Source: Pandoraea aquatica (GTDB lineage: Bacteria; Pseudomonadota; Gammaproteobacteria; Burkholderiales; Burkholderiaceae). Taken from it: 57,861 nt of DNA. Where the stretch lies: positions 1-57,861 of the forward strand of contig NZ_CABPSN010000014.1 of the NCBI RefSeq assembly GCF_902459565.1, given 5' to 3'. The notes under the pieces are model-generated. The model saw only the letters and a list, made by a program, of their open reading frames with translations, had not been told where the DNA came from and ran no database searches. Made by a program: the position numbers and the translations under genes. Positions 27,227 through 34,443 of this stretch are shown piece by piece. Positions within the stretch are counted from its first letter, which is position 1. Each line of letters opens with the position of its first letter.

Positions 27227-28255
27227 TTACGCCTTGAAGCGTTGCGTGTACGTGACGAATTCGTGGAGCTTTTCGCGGGCCGCGCCGCTGGCGATGGATT
27301 CGCGTGCCATCTTGATGCCGTCCGCAATCGTCGGCGCGCGGTTCGCCGCATAGAGCGCGGTCCCGGCGTTGAGCGTCACGATCTCGCGGGCGGTGCCTTC
27401 GGTGTTGTTGAGCGCGTCGATCAGCATCGCCTTCGATTCCTCGGCGCTGCCGACCTTCAGGCTGCGATTGCTCACCATCTGCAAACCGAAGTCTTCCGGG
27501 TGAATTTCGTACTCGGTGACCTTGCCGTCCTTCAACTCGCCGACGAGCGTGGCCGCGCCGAGCGAGACTTCGTCCATGCCGTCCTTGCCGTAGACGACGA
27601 GCACGTGCTCCGCGCCCAGACGCTCCATCACGCGCACCTGAATACCGACCAGATCCGGGTGGAACACGCCCATCAGCTGATTCGGCGCGCCGGCCGGATT
27701 CGTGAGCGGGCCGAGAATGTTGAAGATCGTGCGCACGCCCATTTCCTTGCGGATGGCGGCCACGTTCTTCATCGCGGGATGATGATTCGGGGCGAACATG
27801 AAGCCGATGCCGACGTCGCGCAGACACTCGGCCACTTGCTCGGGCGAGAGCATGATGTTCACACCGAGCGCTTCGAGTACGTCGGCGCTGCCCGACTTGG
27901 AGCTGACGCCACGGTTGCCGTGCTTGGCGACCTTAGCGCCTGCGCCGGCGGCCACGAACATCGAGGCCGTCGAGATGTTGAACGTATGCGACACGTCGCC
28001 ACCGGTGCCCACGATGTCGACGAAATGTTCGTCGGCGGGGGCGTCCACGTGATTGGCGAACTCGCGCATGACTTGCGCGGCGGCGGCGATCTCGCCGATG
28101 GTTTCCTTCTTCACGCGCAGGCCGGTGATGATCGCGGCCGACATGACCGGCGAGATCTCGCCCTTCATGATGAGACGCATCAGATGCAGCATCTCGTCGT
28201 GGAAGATCTCGCGGTGTTCGATCGTGCGCTGAAGCGCTTCTTGCGGGGTAATCAT
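27227..28255 (-). CDS. trpD: Anthranilate phosphoribosyltransferase
   Basis: A 342-residue enzyme that joins anthranilate and PRPP. The PRPP motif [14 protein letters not shown] is near residue 85, followed by [21 protein letters not shown] and the C-terminal [18 protein letters not shown]. It is not fused to TrpG, which is a separate gene 77 bp upstream. Length and motifs match the family. Confidence 0.97.
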   Translation of the reverse strand: MITPQEALQRTIEHREIFHDEMLHLMRLIMKGEISPVMSAAIITGLRVKKETIGEIAAAAQVMREFANHVDAPADEHFVDIVGTGGDVSHTFNISTASMFVAAGAGAKVAKHGNRGVSSKSGSADVLEALGVNIMLSPEQVAECLRDVGIGFMFAPNHHPAMKNVAAIRKEMGVRTIFNILGPLTNPAGAPNQLMGVFHPDLVGIQVRVMERLGAEHVLVVYGKDGMDEVSLGAATLVGELKDGKVTEYEIHPEDFGLQMVSNRSLKVGSAEESKAMLIDALNNTEGTAREIVTLNAGTALYAANRAPTIADGIKMARESIASGAAREKLHEFVTYTQRFKA

Positions 28256-28332
28256 TGGTTGTCCTCTCCTCTGTCGTTTCGTATCCGGCGCGTCGGCTGA
28301 TTCGCTGATTCAGGCGCGCCCTTGGGGATGTC

Positions 28333-28920
28333 TCAGGCGGCAATGGCCGCACGCGGCGCAGCTTGCACAAAGTTGCGCAGCACGGCGTGGCCATGCTCCG
28401 ACAGAATCGATTCGGGGTGGAATTGCACGCCTTCGACGTCGAGCGTCTTGTGGCGCACGCCCATGATCTCGCCGTCGTCCGTCCATGCGGTGATTTCGAG
28501 ACAGTCCGGCAACGAGGCGCGCTCGATGGCGAGCGAGTGGTAACGGGTGACCGTAAAGCGCTTGGGCAGATCCGCGAACACGCCTTGTTGCGTGGTTTCG
28601 ATCTCGCTTACTTTGCCGTGCATGATCTGTTGCGCGCGAATGACCTTGCCGCCGAACGCTTCGCCAATGGCCTGATGGCCGAGGCAGACGCCGAGAATCG
28701 GGATTTCACCGGCGAAGCGCTTGAGGACGTCGAGCGTAATGCCTGCGTTGGCGGGGCAGCTCGGGCCTGGCGAGAGGCAAATGCGGTCGGGGGCAAGCTC
28801 GGCAATGGCGTCGAGCGAGATTTCGTCGTTACGGAAGACTCGAACGTCTTCGCCCAGTTCACCGAAGTACTGGACGATGTTGTAGGTAAACGAGTCGTAG
28901 TTGTCGATCATCAGCAGCAT
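28333..28920 (-). CDS. trpG: Anthranilate synthase component II (glutamine amidotransferase)
   Basis: A 195-residue class I amidotransferase that delivers ammonia to TrpE. The nucleophile Cys79 lies in GVCLGHQ, the oxyanion region is [11 protein letters not shown], and the His/Glu of the triad are in GVQFHPES. In many beta-proteobacteria this protein also serves as PabA. It is the first structural gene of trpGDC, and its Trp-rich leader ORF lies 133 bp upstream. Confidence 0.97.
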   Translation of the reverse strand: MLLMIDNYDSFTYNIVQYFGELGEDVRVFRNDEISLDAIAELAPDRICLSPGPSCPANAGITLDVLKRFAGEIPILGVCLGHQAIGEAFGGKVIRAQQIMHGKVSEIETTQQGVFADLPKRFTVTRYHSLAIERASLPDCLEITAWTDDGEIMGVRHKTLDVEGVQFHPESILSEHGHAVLRNFVQAAPRAAIAA

Positions 28921-29045
28921 GATGGTCCCTGTTCGTCTGGTGACAAAGGATTGTCGAACGCATGGAATTTGCGCGTGTCCCCTGAGCGTGCCCCCACATT
29001 GACTTCGCGATCCGCGGGGGAGGGCGCTATGGGGATGAGATAGAC

Positions 29046-29063
29046 GTGGCGGGTTACCGCCAC
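29046..29063 (-). promoter_or_regulatory. Attenuator hairpin over the tandem Trp codons of trpL
   Basis: Arms GTGGCGG (29046-29052) and CCGCCAC (29057-29063) pair perfectly around a 4-nt loop that holds the stop codon. A ribosome stalled at the two Trp codons would cover the upstream arm, as in a 1:2 stem. Further down, CCCCC at 28991-28995 and GGGGG at 29016-29020 can pair as a second stem. No U-tract follows it, so whether control is by termination is open. Confidence 0.6.
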
Positions 29064-29122
29064 CAGCGCAGGGCGGCGGTCAGGGGCGACCAGAGGAGGG
29101 AGGAAGACTGATGCGACTTCAT
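29054..29122 (-). CDS. trpL: Trp leader peptide (attenuator) of trpGDC
   Basis: A 22-codon ORF running from ATG at 29122 to TAA at 29054, too short for usual gene finding. It has Trp at positions 11, 20 and 21, the last two being adjacent TGG codons just before Arg and the stop. This is the hallmark of a ribosome-sensed tryptophan attenuator. It lies 133 bp upstream of trpG. A -10-like TACAAT (29133-29138) ends only 10 bp before the ATG, so the message may be nearly leaderless; no Shine-Dalgarno site is evident. The reading is direct; the regulatory role is inferred from the Trp codons and position. Confidence 0.8.
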   Translation of the reverse strand: MKSHQSSSLLWSPLTAALRWWR

Positions 29123-29349
29123 GGTGATGCCGATTGTAGCAGCAACTCCGGCGCGCCGTGAACGGGTGTCGCAAAAAGCGGCCATTCGACGAAATTCGGG
29201 CGTCTTATGGTCGATTTCCGCAAGAATGTGCGCCTGACGGCGGTCAGTCTTAGACGATTCTGCGACGGTGCGCCGTCAGCCATGCCGGGGCGGACCGCCG
29301 TCGTTGTTGCCTCGCCGGTGAGCGTCAGGCGCTTGCAAACCCGCGCGGA
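29123..29349. other. Upstream region of the trpGDC leader
   Basis: The 227 bp between the trpG leader ORF and the stop of the TlpA-like gene contain the candidate promoter noted separately. I see no ORF with a ribosome site on either strand. Confidence 0.5.
29133..29162 (-). promoter_or_regulatory. Candidate promoter of the trpL-trpGDC transcript
   Basis: On the minus strand TTCACG (29157-29162) and TACAAT (29133-29138) are separated by 18 bp and match four and five of six positions of the sigma-70 consensus. The predicted start, about 29126, would be only a few bases before the leader ATG. Confidence 0.5.
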
Positions 29350-30195
29350 TCACTCCTTGGACGTGCTGGCCGTGCGGGATGTCGGCGTTTGCTCGAGATG
29401 CCGATGCAGCGTGTCGCGCAGACGCGCGGCCGTCAGTTCGCCGAGATGCGCTTCGACCAGACGGCCGGTCGTATCGAAGTACAGCGTGGTGGGCAGTGCC
29501 CGGGCCCCGGCGGCGTGCATCGCTTGCGACTGGGGATCGAGCAGCAGGTGGTCGAACGTCAACCCTTGCGATTGCACGAACTCGGCCACCGTCTGCGCCG
29601 ACTCGCCCTGATTGATCATCAGGAAGCGCACGCCGGGATAGTCCGTCTGCGCCTGCGCCAGCACGGGCATTTCGCGTCGGCACGGCGGGCACCAGCTGGC
29701 CCAGAGATTCATCACGATGGGCTGACCTCGATGACTGTCCAGTGCGACGGCACGGCCGTCGAGCGTGGAGAGCGTGAGCGATGGCAGTGGCGGCGCGTCG
29801 CGCAGTGCAACGCTCAAGCCGGTGAGCATCACGCCCCAGATCGCGAGACCTGCGGCCATGCCCGCGAGCATCGGCCGCCGCTGCGTTCGATCACGGCGTG
29901 TGCGCCAGAGACCCCATGCAAGGGCGGCGAGGGCGCCGGCCCAGACGTTGAAACCGCCGTCGCCAATCGCCACGAACGACCATGGCCGCGCGGCGTATTC
30001 CGGCCACCAGCGGATGACGTAGGCCGCACGCGCGACGAACAGTCCGATGAAAAGCGCGTCGAGCAGCACGCTTGCACCGGCGCGTCGCGATGGCGCATCC
30101 GTCTTGCGCAGCAGATAGCGCGCGACGAGCCACGCAAGGACGGCCGCCGCCGCGAGGGCTGCCGTCTTCGCGGAGAACGGGCCGAGTCCGATCAT
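29350..30195 (-). CDS. TlpA-family disulfide reductase with N-terminal membrane domain
   Basis: A 281-residue protein. Residues 1-130 form four hydrophobic segments that recall part of a prolipoprotein diacylglyceryl transferase fold (LLDALFIGLFVARAAYVIRWW, WSFVAIGDGGFNVWAGAL); residues about 135-265 are a TlpA/ResA thioredoxin domain with the active site WCPPC (Cys169, Cys172) and the cis-Pro segment ALPTTLYFD. It should act as a periplasmic thiol reductase held in the membrane. Its ATG overlaps the DsbD stop (ATGA), so DsbD is its likely electron donor. Confidence 0.9.
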   Translation of the reverse strand: MIGLGPFSAKTAALAAAAVLAWLVARYLLRKTDAPSRRAGASVLLDALFIGLFVARAAYVIRWWPEYAARPWSFVAIGDGGFNVWAGALAALAWGLWRTRRDRTQRRPMLAGMAAGLAIWGVMLTGLSVALRDAPPLPSLTLSTLDGRAVALDSHRGQPIVMNLWASWCPPCRREMPVLAQAQTDYPGVRFLMINQGESAQTVAEFVQSQGLTFDHLLLDPQSQAMHAAGARALPTTLYFDTTGRLVEAHLGELTAARLRDTLHRHLEQTPTSRTASTSKE

Positions 30196-32129
30196 GAAGC
30201 CTCCGTGTTTTGTGCCGCATCGAGCCGTTGCAGGAACGTCTGTGCGGTCATTTCACCGACCATGCGGTGCGCGCGCACCTCCTTGCCCGTCGCATCGACG
30301 AGGATGAGCGTGGGCGGCCCCATCACGCCCCAGCGCTTCATCAGCGCCTGATCGACGTCGTCATTCTTCGTGACGTCGGGACGCAGCACCTGCATGCGTG
30401 CAAGACGCGCGGCCACTGCCGGATCTCCGAACACGTTGCGCTCGATGACGTGGCAACTCACGCACCAGTCGGCGTAGAAATCGATGAGGGTCCATTGCCC
30501 TTGGGCGGCGGCTTGCGCGATGCGCGCGTCCACGTCCTGTGCGGATTTGACGCTGACGTAATCCACCGACTTCCCTGCGCGCTGCCCCGTTGCAGCGTTG
30601 GCGGCGAGCGCGGCGCCCGCCGGCCGCTCCAGCGGACGCAACAGCGACTCACCGCCCGAGGCCGCACCGACCAGCAGCAGTATCGACCAGAGTGCGGCGA
30701 GCGTCGAGGTGAACACGAGCGTCCAGCCCGCAGGCTTGCCGCGAAGCGCCCATGCCCAGCCGCCGATACCGACGGCCAGACCGACGCCAAGTGCGCCCCA
30801 CAGCGCGAGGGTCACGTGTCCGGGCAGGAAACGGCTGAGCATCTCGATGGCCATCCCCGCCATCACATAGCCGAAGGCGATACGTACGCGCACCATCCAC
30901 GGTCCCGGGCGGGGCAGGACGCGCGCGCCGAACAGCGAAATCGCCAGTAGCGGCATGCCCATGCCGAGGCCCATTGCGAAGAGTGCGCTACCCCCCAGCC
31001 ACGCATTGCCCGTCTGGCTGATGTAGAGCAGTGCGCCCGCCAACGGTGCCGTCATGCACGGGCCGACGAGCAGGGCGGAGAGGAAACCGAGCGCGGCCGC
31101 GCCGGCGAGACTGCCGCCCGTACGGTTGCGCCCGGCGGCGTCCAGGCGATCCATGATGAACGCGGGCAGGCGCAGTTCGAACAGCCCGAACAACGACGCA
31201 GCCAGGACCAGAAAGAGGGCGGCGAATGCGCTCAGGAGCCACGGCGCTTGCAGCGTCGCCTGGAGATTGGCCCCGGCCAAGGCGGCGGCGACACCGACGC
31301 TGGCATAGGTGAGCGCCATCGCGACGACATACGACGACGAGAGCGCCAAAGCGCGCCACGGCGACGGACGGTTGCCGACGATCATCGTCGAGACGATGGG
31401 CACCATTGGCAGCACGCACGGCGTGAACGCCAGCAGCAGACCGAAGCCGAAAAACAGCAACTTCGCGGCGATGGGATCGAGCGCTGCAAGTTGGGCGGCA
31501 GCGGCCTGATCGGCGGCCAGCGACTCGGTGTCACCTGTCGTTTCAGGGGTAGTCGCCGTGGTGGCCGCGTTGACGGCGACGTCGTCCGACGTCTGCTCTG
31601 ACACCGCCGAACCTGAGGTTTCGGCCGGGGAAGTGAGGGCCGCCAGCATCGACGAAGCATCCCTCGATTCGGCAGCCGGGGTATCGCCGGACAGCGAAAT
31701 TCTCATCTTCTGCGGGGGGTAGCAGACGCCAGCCTTCGCGCAGCCTTGCCAATGAAGGATGACGACATCCGACGTCGCCGACGGCAACTTCAGTTGCAGA
31801 TCGTCGTCATAGTAGATCTCGCTCTCCCCGAAGAACTCGTCGACATGCTTCGTGCCGTCGGGCAGCGAGAACGGGACCGGTTTGCCGTTGGTGTCTTCGA
31901 CGCGAATCGAATGACGATAAACGTAGTGATCCTTAGCAATCTTGCCGCCGATGACAAAACCGTCGCCTTCGCGACGCGGTGGATCCAGACGCAGTACTTG
32001 GGAGACGTCGAGCACCTGATCGCCGGACTGCCACGGCAGCGCGGCAGAGGCGGGCGTCACGAGGGTGACGCGAAGCGCGCCGAGCGCACTGAGCAAAATC
32101 ACAAAGATGAAAACTATTCGACGAAGCAA
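30192..32129 (-). CDS. dsbD: Thiol:disulfide interchange protein DsbD
   Basis: A 645-residue transmembrane reductase that carries electrons from cytoplasmic thioredoxin to periplasmic partners such as DsbC and TlpA-like proteins. Order: signal peptide; DsbD-alpha domain with CAKAGVC (Cys-x5-Cys); eight membrane segments with the redox Cys in FTPCVLPM and GPCMTAPL; C-terminal thioredoxin domain with CVSC at residues 556-559. The start is TTG at 32129: AGGAGG lies 5 bases upstream and the signal peptide then begins LLRRIVFIF. A longer frame with an ATG 26 codons upstream lacks a ribosome site. An alanine/threonine-rich linker separates the alpha domain from the membrane part. Confidence 0.92.
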   Translation of the reverse strand: MLRRIVFIFVILLSALGALRVTLVTPASAALPWQSGDQVLDVSQVLRLDPPRREGDGFVIGGKIAKDHYVYRHSIRVEDTNGKPVPFSLPDGTKHVDEFFGESEIYYDDDLQLKLPSATSDVVILHWQGCAKAGVCYPPQKMRISLSGDTPAAESRDASSMLAALTSPAETSGSAVSEQTSDDVAVNAATTATTPETTGDTESLAADQAAAAQLAALDPIAAKLLFFGFGLLLAFTPCVLPMVPIVSTMIVGNRPSPWRALALSSSYVVAMALTYASVGVAAALAGANLQATLQAPWLLSAFAALFLVLAASLFGLFELRLPAFIMDRLDAAGRNRTGGSLAGAAALGFLSALLVGPCMTAPLAGALLYISQTGNAWLGGSALFAMGLGMGMPLLAISLFGARVLPRPGPWMVRVRIAFGYVMAGMAIEMLSRFLPGHVTLALWGALGVGLAVGIGGWAWALRGKPAGWTLVFTSTLAALWSILLLVGAASGGESLLRPLERPAGAALAANAATGQRAGKSVDYVSVKSAQDVDARIAQAAAQGQWTLIDFYADWCVSCHVIERNVFGDPAVAARLARMQVLRPDVTKNDDVDQALMKRWGVMGPPTLILVDATGKEVRAHRMVGEMTAQTFLQRLDAAQNTEAS

Positions 32130-32299
32130 TCTGTCCTCCTCGGGTCGGTCGAAGCAAGACAGAGCGTGGCGGAGGACGATTAAGCGAGAGTTAACACGTC
32201 CTCTCACCGTCCACCTTGCATCAACACGATGCGCGATATACGTAACATGTTCCGATGCGTGAAAGTGGCGTCGGAGACGCTTAGGAGAGGCGTGAATCC

Positions 32300-32965
32300 A
32301 TGCGAGTACTGTTGGTAGAGGACGATCCGCTGATTACAAGCGGCATCGTTGCGGGGCTTTCGACTTTGGGAATACACGTCGAGGCGACCGCCTGCGGCGA
32401 GGCGGCCATGGCGGCGCATGCCGAGAACAGCTTCGACGCGCTGGTGCTCGATCTCGGCCTGCCCGATGGCGACGGCCTTGACCTGATCGCCAGCGTTCGC
32501 GCCGTCGAGCCGGACGTACCGGTGTTGATCCTCACGGCACGCGACGGCATCGAACACCGGATCTCGGGGTTGAACGCCGGGGCCGACGACTACATGAGCA
32601 AGCCCTTCGACCTGCGCGAACTGGCGGCGCGCTTGCACGCCTTGGTGCGACGCACGCATGGCCGCGCCGCGCAGATCATCGAGGCCGGTCCTTTGATGCT
32701 CGATCCAGCGAGCGGGTTGGCGTGGCTCGACGGCGCGCCCGTCGAGCTGTCGCGTCGCGAAGTCGATCTGCTCGCGTATCTGGCGAGCAGCCGGGGTCGG
32801 TGGTTGTCGCCCGACATGTTGCACGTGCGGCTTTACGGCATGACGGAGCGCGTCAACAGCAACGTGCTGAACGTTCACATACATAACGTGCGTCGCAAGT
32901 TGGGGTGCGACGCCATCCAGACCGCACGCGGCCTGGGATACCGGTTGGGATGGACCTTGTCATGA
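32300..32965 (+). CDS. OmpR/PhoB-type response regulator
   Basis: A 221-residue regulator. The receiver domain has the acidic pair VEDD at residues 7-9, the phosphoacceptor Asp51 in LVLDLGLPDGDG, Thr at LTARD and Lys at MSKPFDLREL. The C-terminal winged helix includes SRREVDLLAYLAS and NVLNVHIHNVRRKLG. Length and pattern are like QseB/PmrA/TctD. AGGAGAGG precedes the ATG. It overlaps the kinase gene (ATGA) and is divergent from dsbD, so dsbD-tlpA is the first candidate regulon. Confidence 0.94.
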   Translation: MRVLLVEDDPLITSGIVAGLSTLGIHVEATACGEAAMAAHAENSFDALVLDLGLPDGDGLDLIASVRAVEPDVPVLILTARDGIEHRISGLNAGADDYMSKPFDLRELAARLHALVRRTHGRAAQIIEAGPLMLDPASGLAWLDGAPVELSRREVDLLAYLASSRGRWLSPDMLHVRLYGMTERVNSNVLNVHIHNVRRKLGCDAIQTARGLGYRLGWTLS

Positions 32966-34443
32966 GTCTTCGACTTCGGGCGGTGCTGATCGCTGGTGTG
33001 GCGCTGATCGCGCTGTGGATGGCGGCGGCGGGATGGATGATGCGTGGTGTGCGCGCGAGTCTTGACGAAGCGCTCGACGAGCGTCTGGCAATGTCGGCCA
33101 ACATGGTGGCGGGGTTGATGGCGCGTGCGGCATTCTCGCCGCATCCTGAACCGAGAGATTGGGGCGAGGTCATTCGTGCGGGGGGTAACGACGGCATCGC
33201 TTGCGAAATCCGATCGTTGCAGGGCGCGGTGCTGGCGCAGACCGACGGCAGTCCGAAGACGTCGGCGATGACGTTGCCGACGGGCTTCAGCACGAGGGAG
33301 ATAGACGGCCGCAGCTGGCGCATCTATGTGTTGCAGGACGCGGGGGGATATCAGGTGATGACGGCGGACCTCGTCAAGCGTAGGGCTGTGTTGACGAATG
33401 GCATGTTGCGGGCGGCGGGCATTCCGTTCCTGATTGCGGTCATTGGCGGATTATTCGCGTTATGGATCGGAATCGGAAGGGGCCTGAAGCCTTTGGAGAC
33501 ATTGCGCGCAACGTTGCGCGGGAAGCGCACTGACGACACGACGCCAGTGGATATTGGCAAAGCGCCGAAGGAATTGAAGCCGGTGGTAACGGCGCTGAAT
33601 GGTTGGCTGGAGCAGTTGGCGCAGACGTTGGCGGGTCAGAGGGCGTTCACGGATGGTGCGGCGCATGAGTTGCGCACGCCGTTGACGGCGATCGACACGC
33701 ATTTGCAGGTGGCGGCGTTGACGCAGGGGAGTGCATCGAAGCAGGCGTTGCAGCAGGCGAGCAATGGTGTGAAGCGATTAGGCCACACGTTGGATCAATT
33801 GATGACGTTGGCGAGGACGGAAGCGCCGATCCATGAGCACGACATTTGCGAGTCGGTGACGGAGGTAATCGAGGAGGTGTTGACTGAAATGGGAGAGACG
33901 GATCGGGGCGCCTTTTCAATGCGAGTTGGGTCAATGTCTGAGCAGGGGAAAGGTGCCCCGGTCCGTCGTCGAAGTGGCAGGATCATGATTAGCATTTCAG
34001 CGATAGACACGGGATCGGTGTTACCGCGTTCAATGCTGGCGACGGCGCTAAGAAACCTGCTAGACAACGCCATGCGCTATTCCCCGGAGAGCAGCGAGAT
34101 CACGTTATCGGTGACGGCGGACGAGCCGAACCGAAGCTACTGCATTGAGGTAAGGGACCGGGGCCCGGGCCTTGCTGCTGCCCATACGGCGCAACTGGGT
34201 CGGCGGTTCTGGCGAGGTGATCAGGGACGTCAGCGGGGCGAAGGTGCCGGGTTGGGTATTTCCATTGTGCAGGCGATTGCGAGGCGTTTCGACGCAACGC
34301 TTGAGTTCGAGCCACGCGAGGGTGGGGGATTGGTGGCGCGATTGTTCGTGCCTGCGGGCGATGGAGTGCATGGCGGCGACGCGTCGCGCATCGCCGCCAT
34401 GTCGATGGCTAAGTTGTCTTCTTCGCTCGCGACGTCCGCGTAG
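32962..34443 (+). CDS. Sensor histidine kinase
   Basis: A 493-residue inner-membrane kinase paired with the preceding regulator. A first membrane segment (about 5-28) and a second (about 148-168, IPFLIAVIGGLFALWIGIG) bracket a periplasmic sensor region; the H-box is FTDGAAHELRTPL with His235; N-box RNLLDNAMRYSPES, then DRGPGL and GEGAGLGISIV. The start overlaps the regulator stop. From about residue 140 leucine is written mostly TTG rather than the CTG usual in the neighbours. The last 35 bp overlap the DUF3141 gene on the other strand. The signal sensed is unknown. Confidence 0.92.
   Translation: MSLRLRAVLIAGVALIALWMAAAGWMMRGVRASLDEALDERLAMSANMVAGLMARAAFSPHPEPRDWGEVIRAGGNDGIACEIRSLQGAVLAQTDGSPKTSAMTLPTGFSTREIDGRSWRIYVLQDAGGYQVMTADLVKRRAVLTNGMLRAAGIPFLIAVIGGLFALWIGIGRGLKPLETLRATLRGKRTDDTTPVDIGKAPKELKPVVTALNGWLEQLAQTLAGQRAFTDGAAHELRTPLTAIDTHLQVAALTQGSASKQALQQASNGVKRLGHTLDQLMTLARTEAPIHEHDICESVTEVIEEVLTEMGETDRGAFSMRVGSMSEQGKGAPVRRRSGRIMISISAIDTGSVLPRSMLATALRNLLDNAMRYSPESSEITLSVTADEPNRSYCIEVRDRGPGLAAAHTAQLGRRFWRGDQGRQRGEGAGLGISIVQAIARRFDATLEFEPREGGGLVARLFVPAGDGVHGGDASRIAAMSMAKLSSSLATSA

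Noticed and set aside
34409-34443. The 35-bp overlap of the kinase and DUF3141 3' ends as a regulatory antisense element
   Set aside because: Short convergent overlaps are common in compact genomes; noted in the gene entries but not interpreted further.
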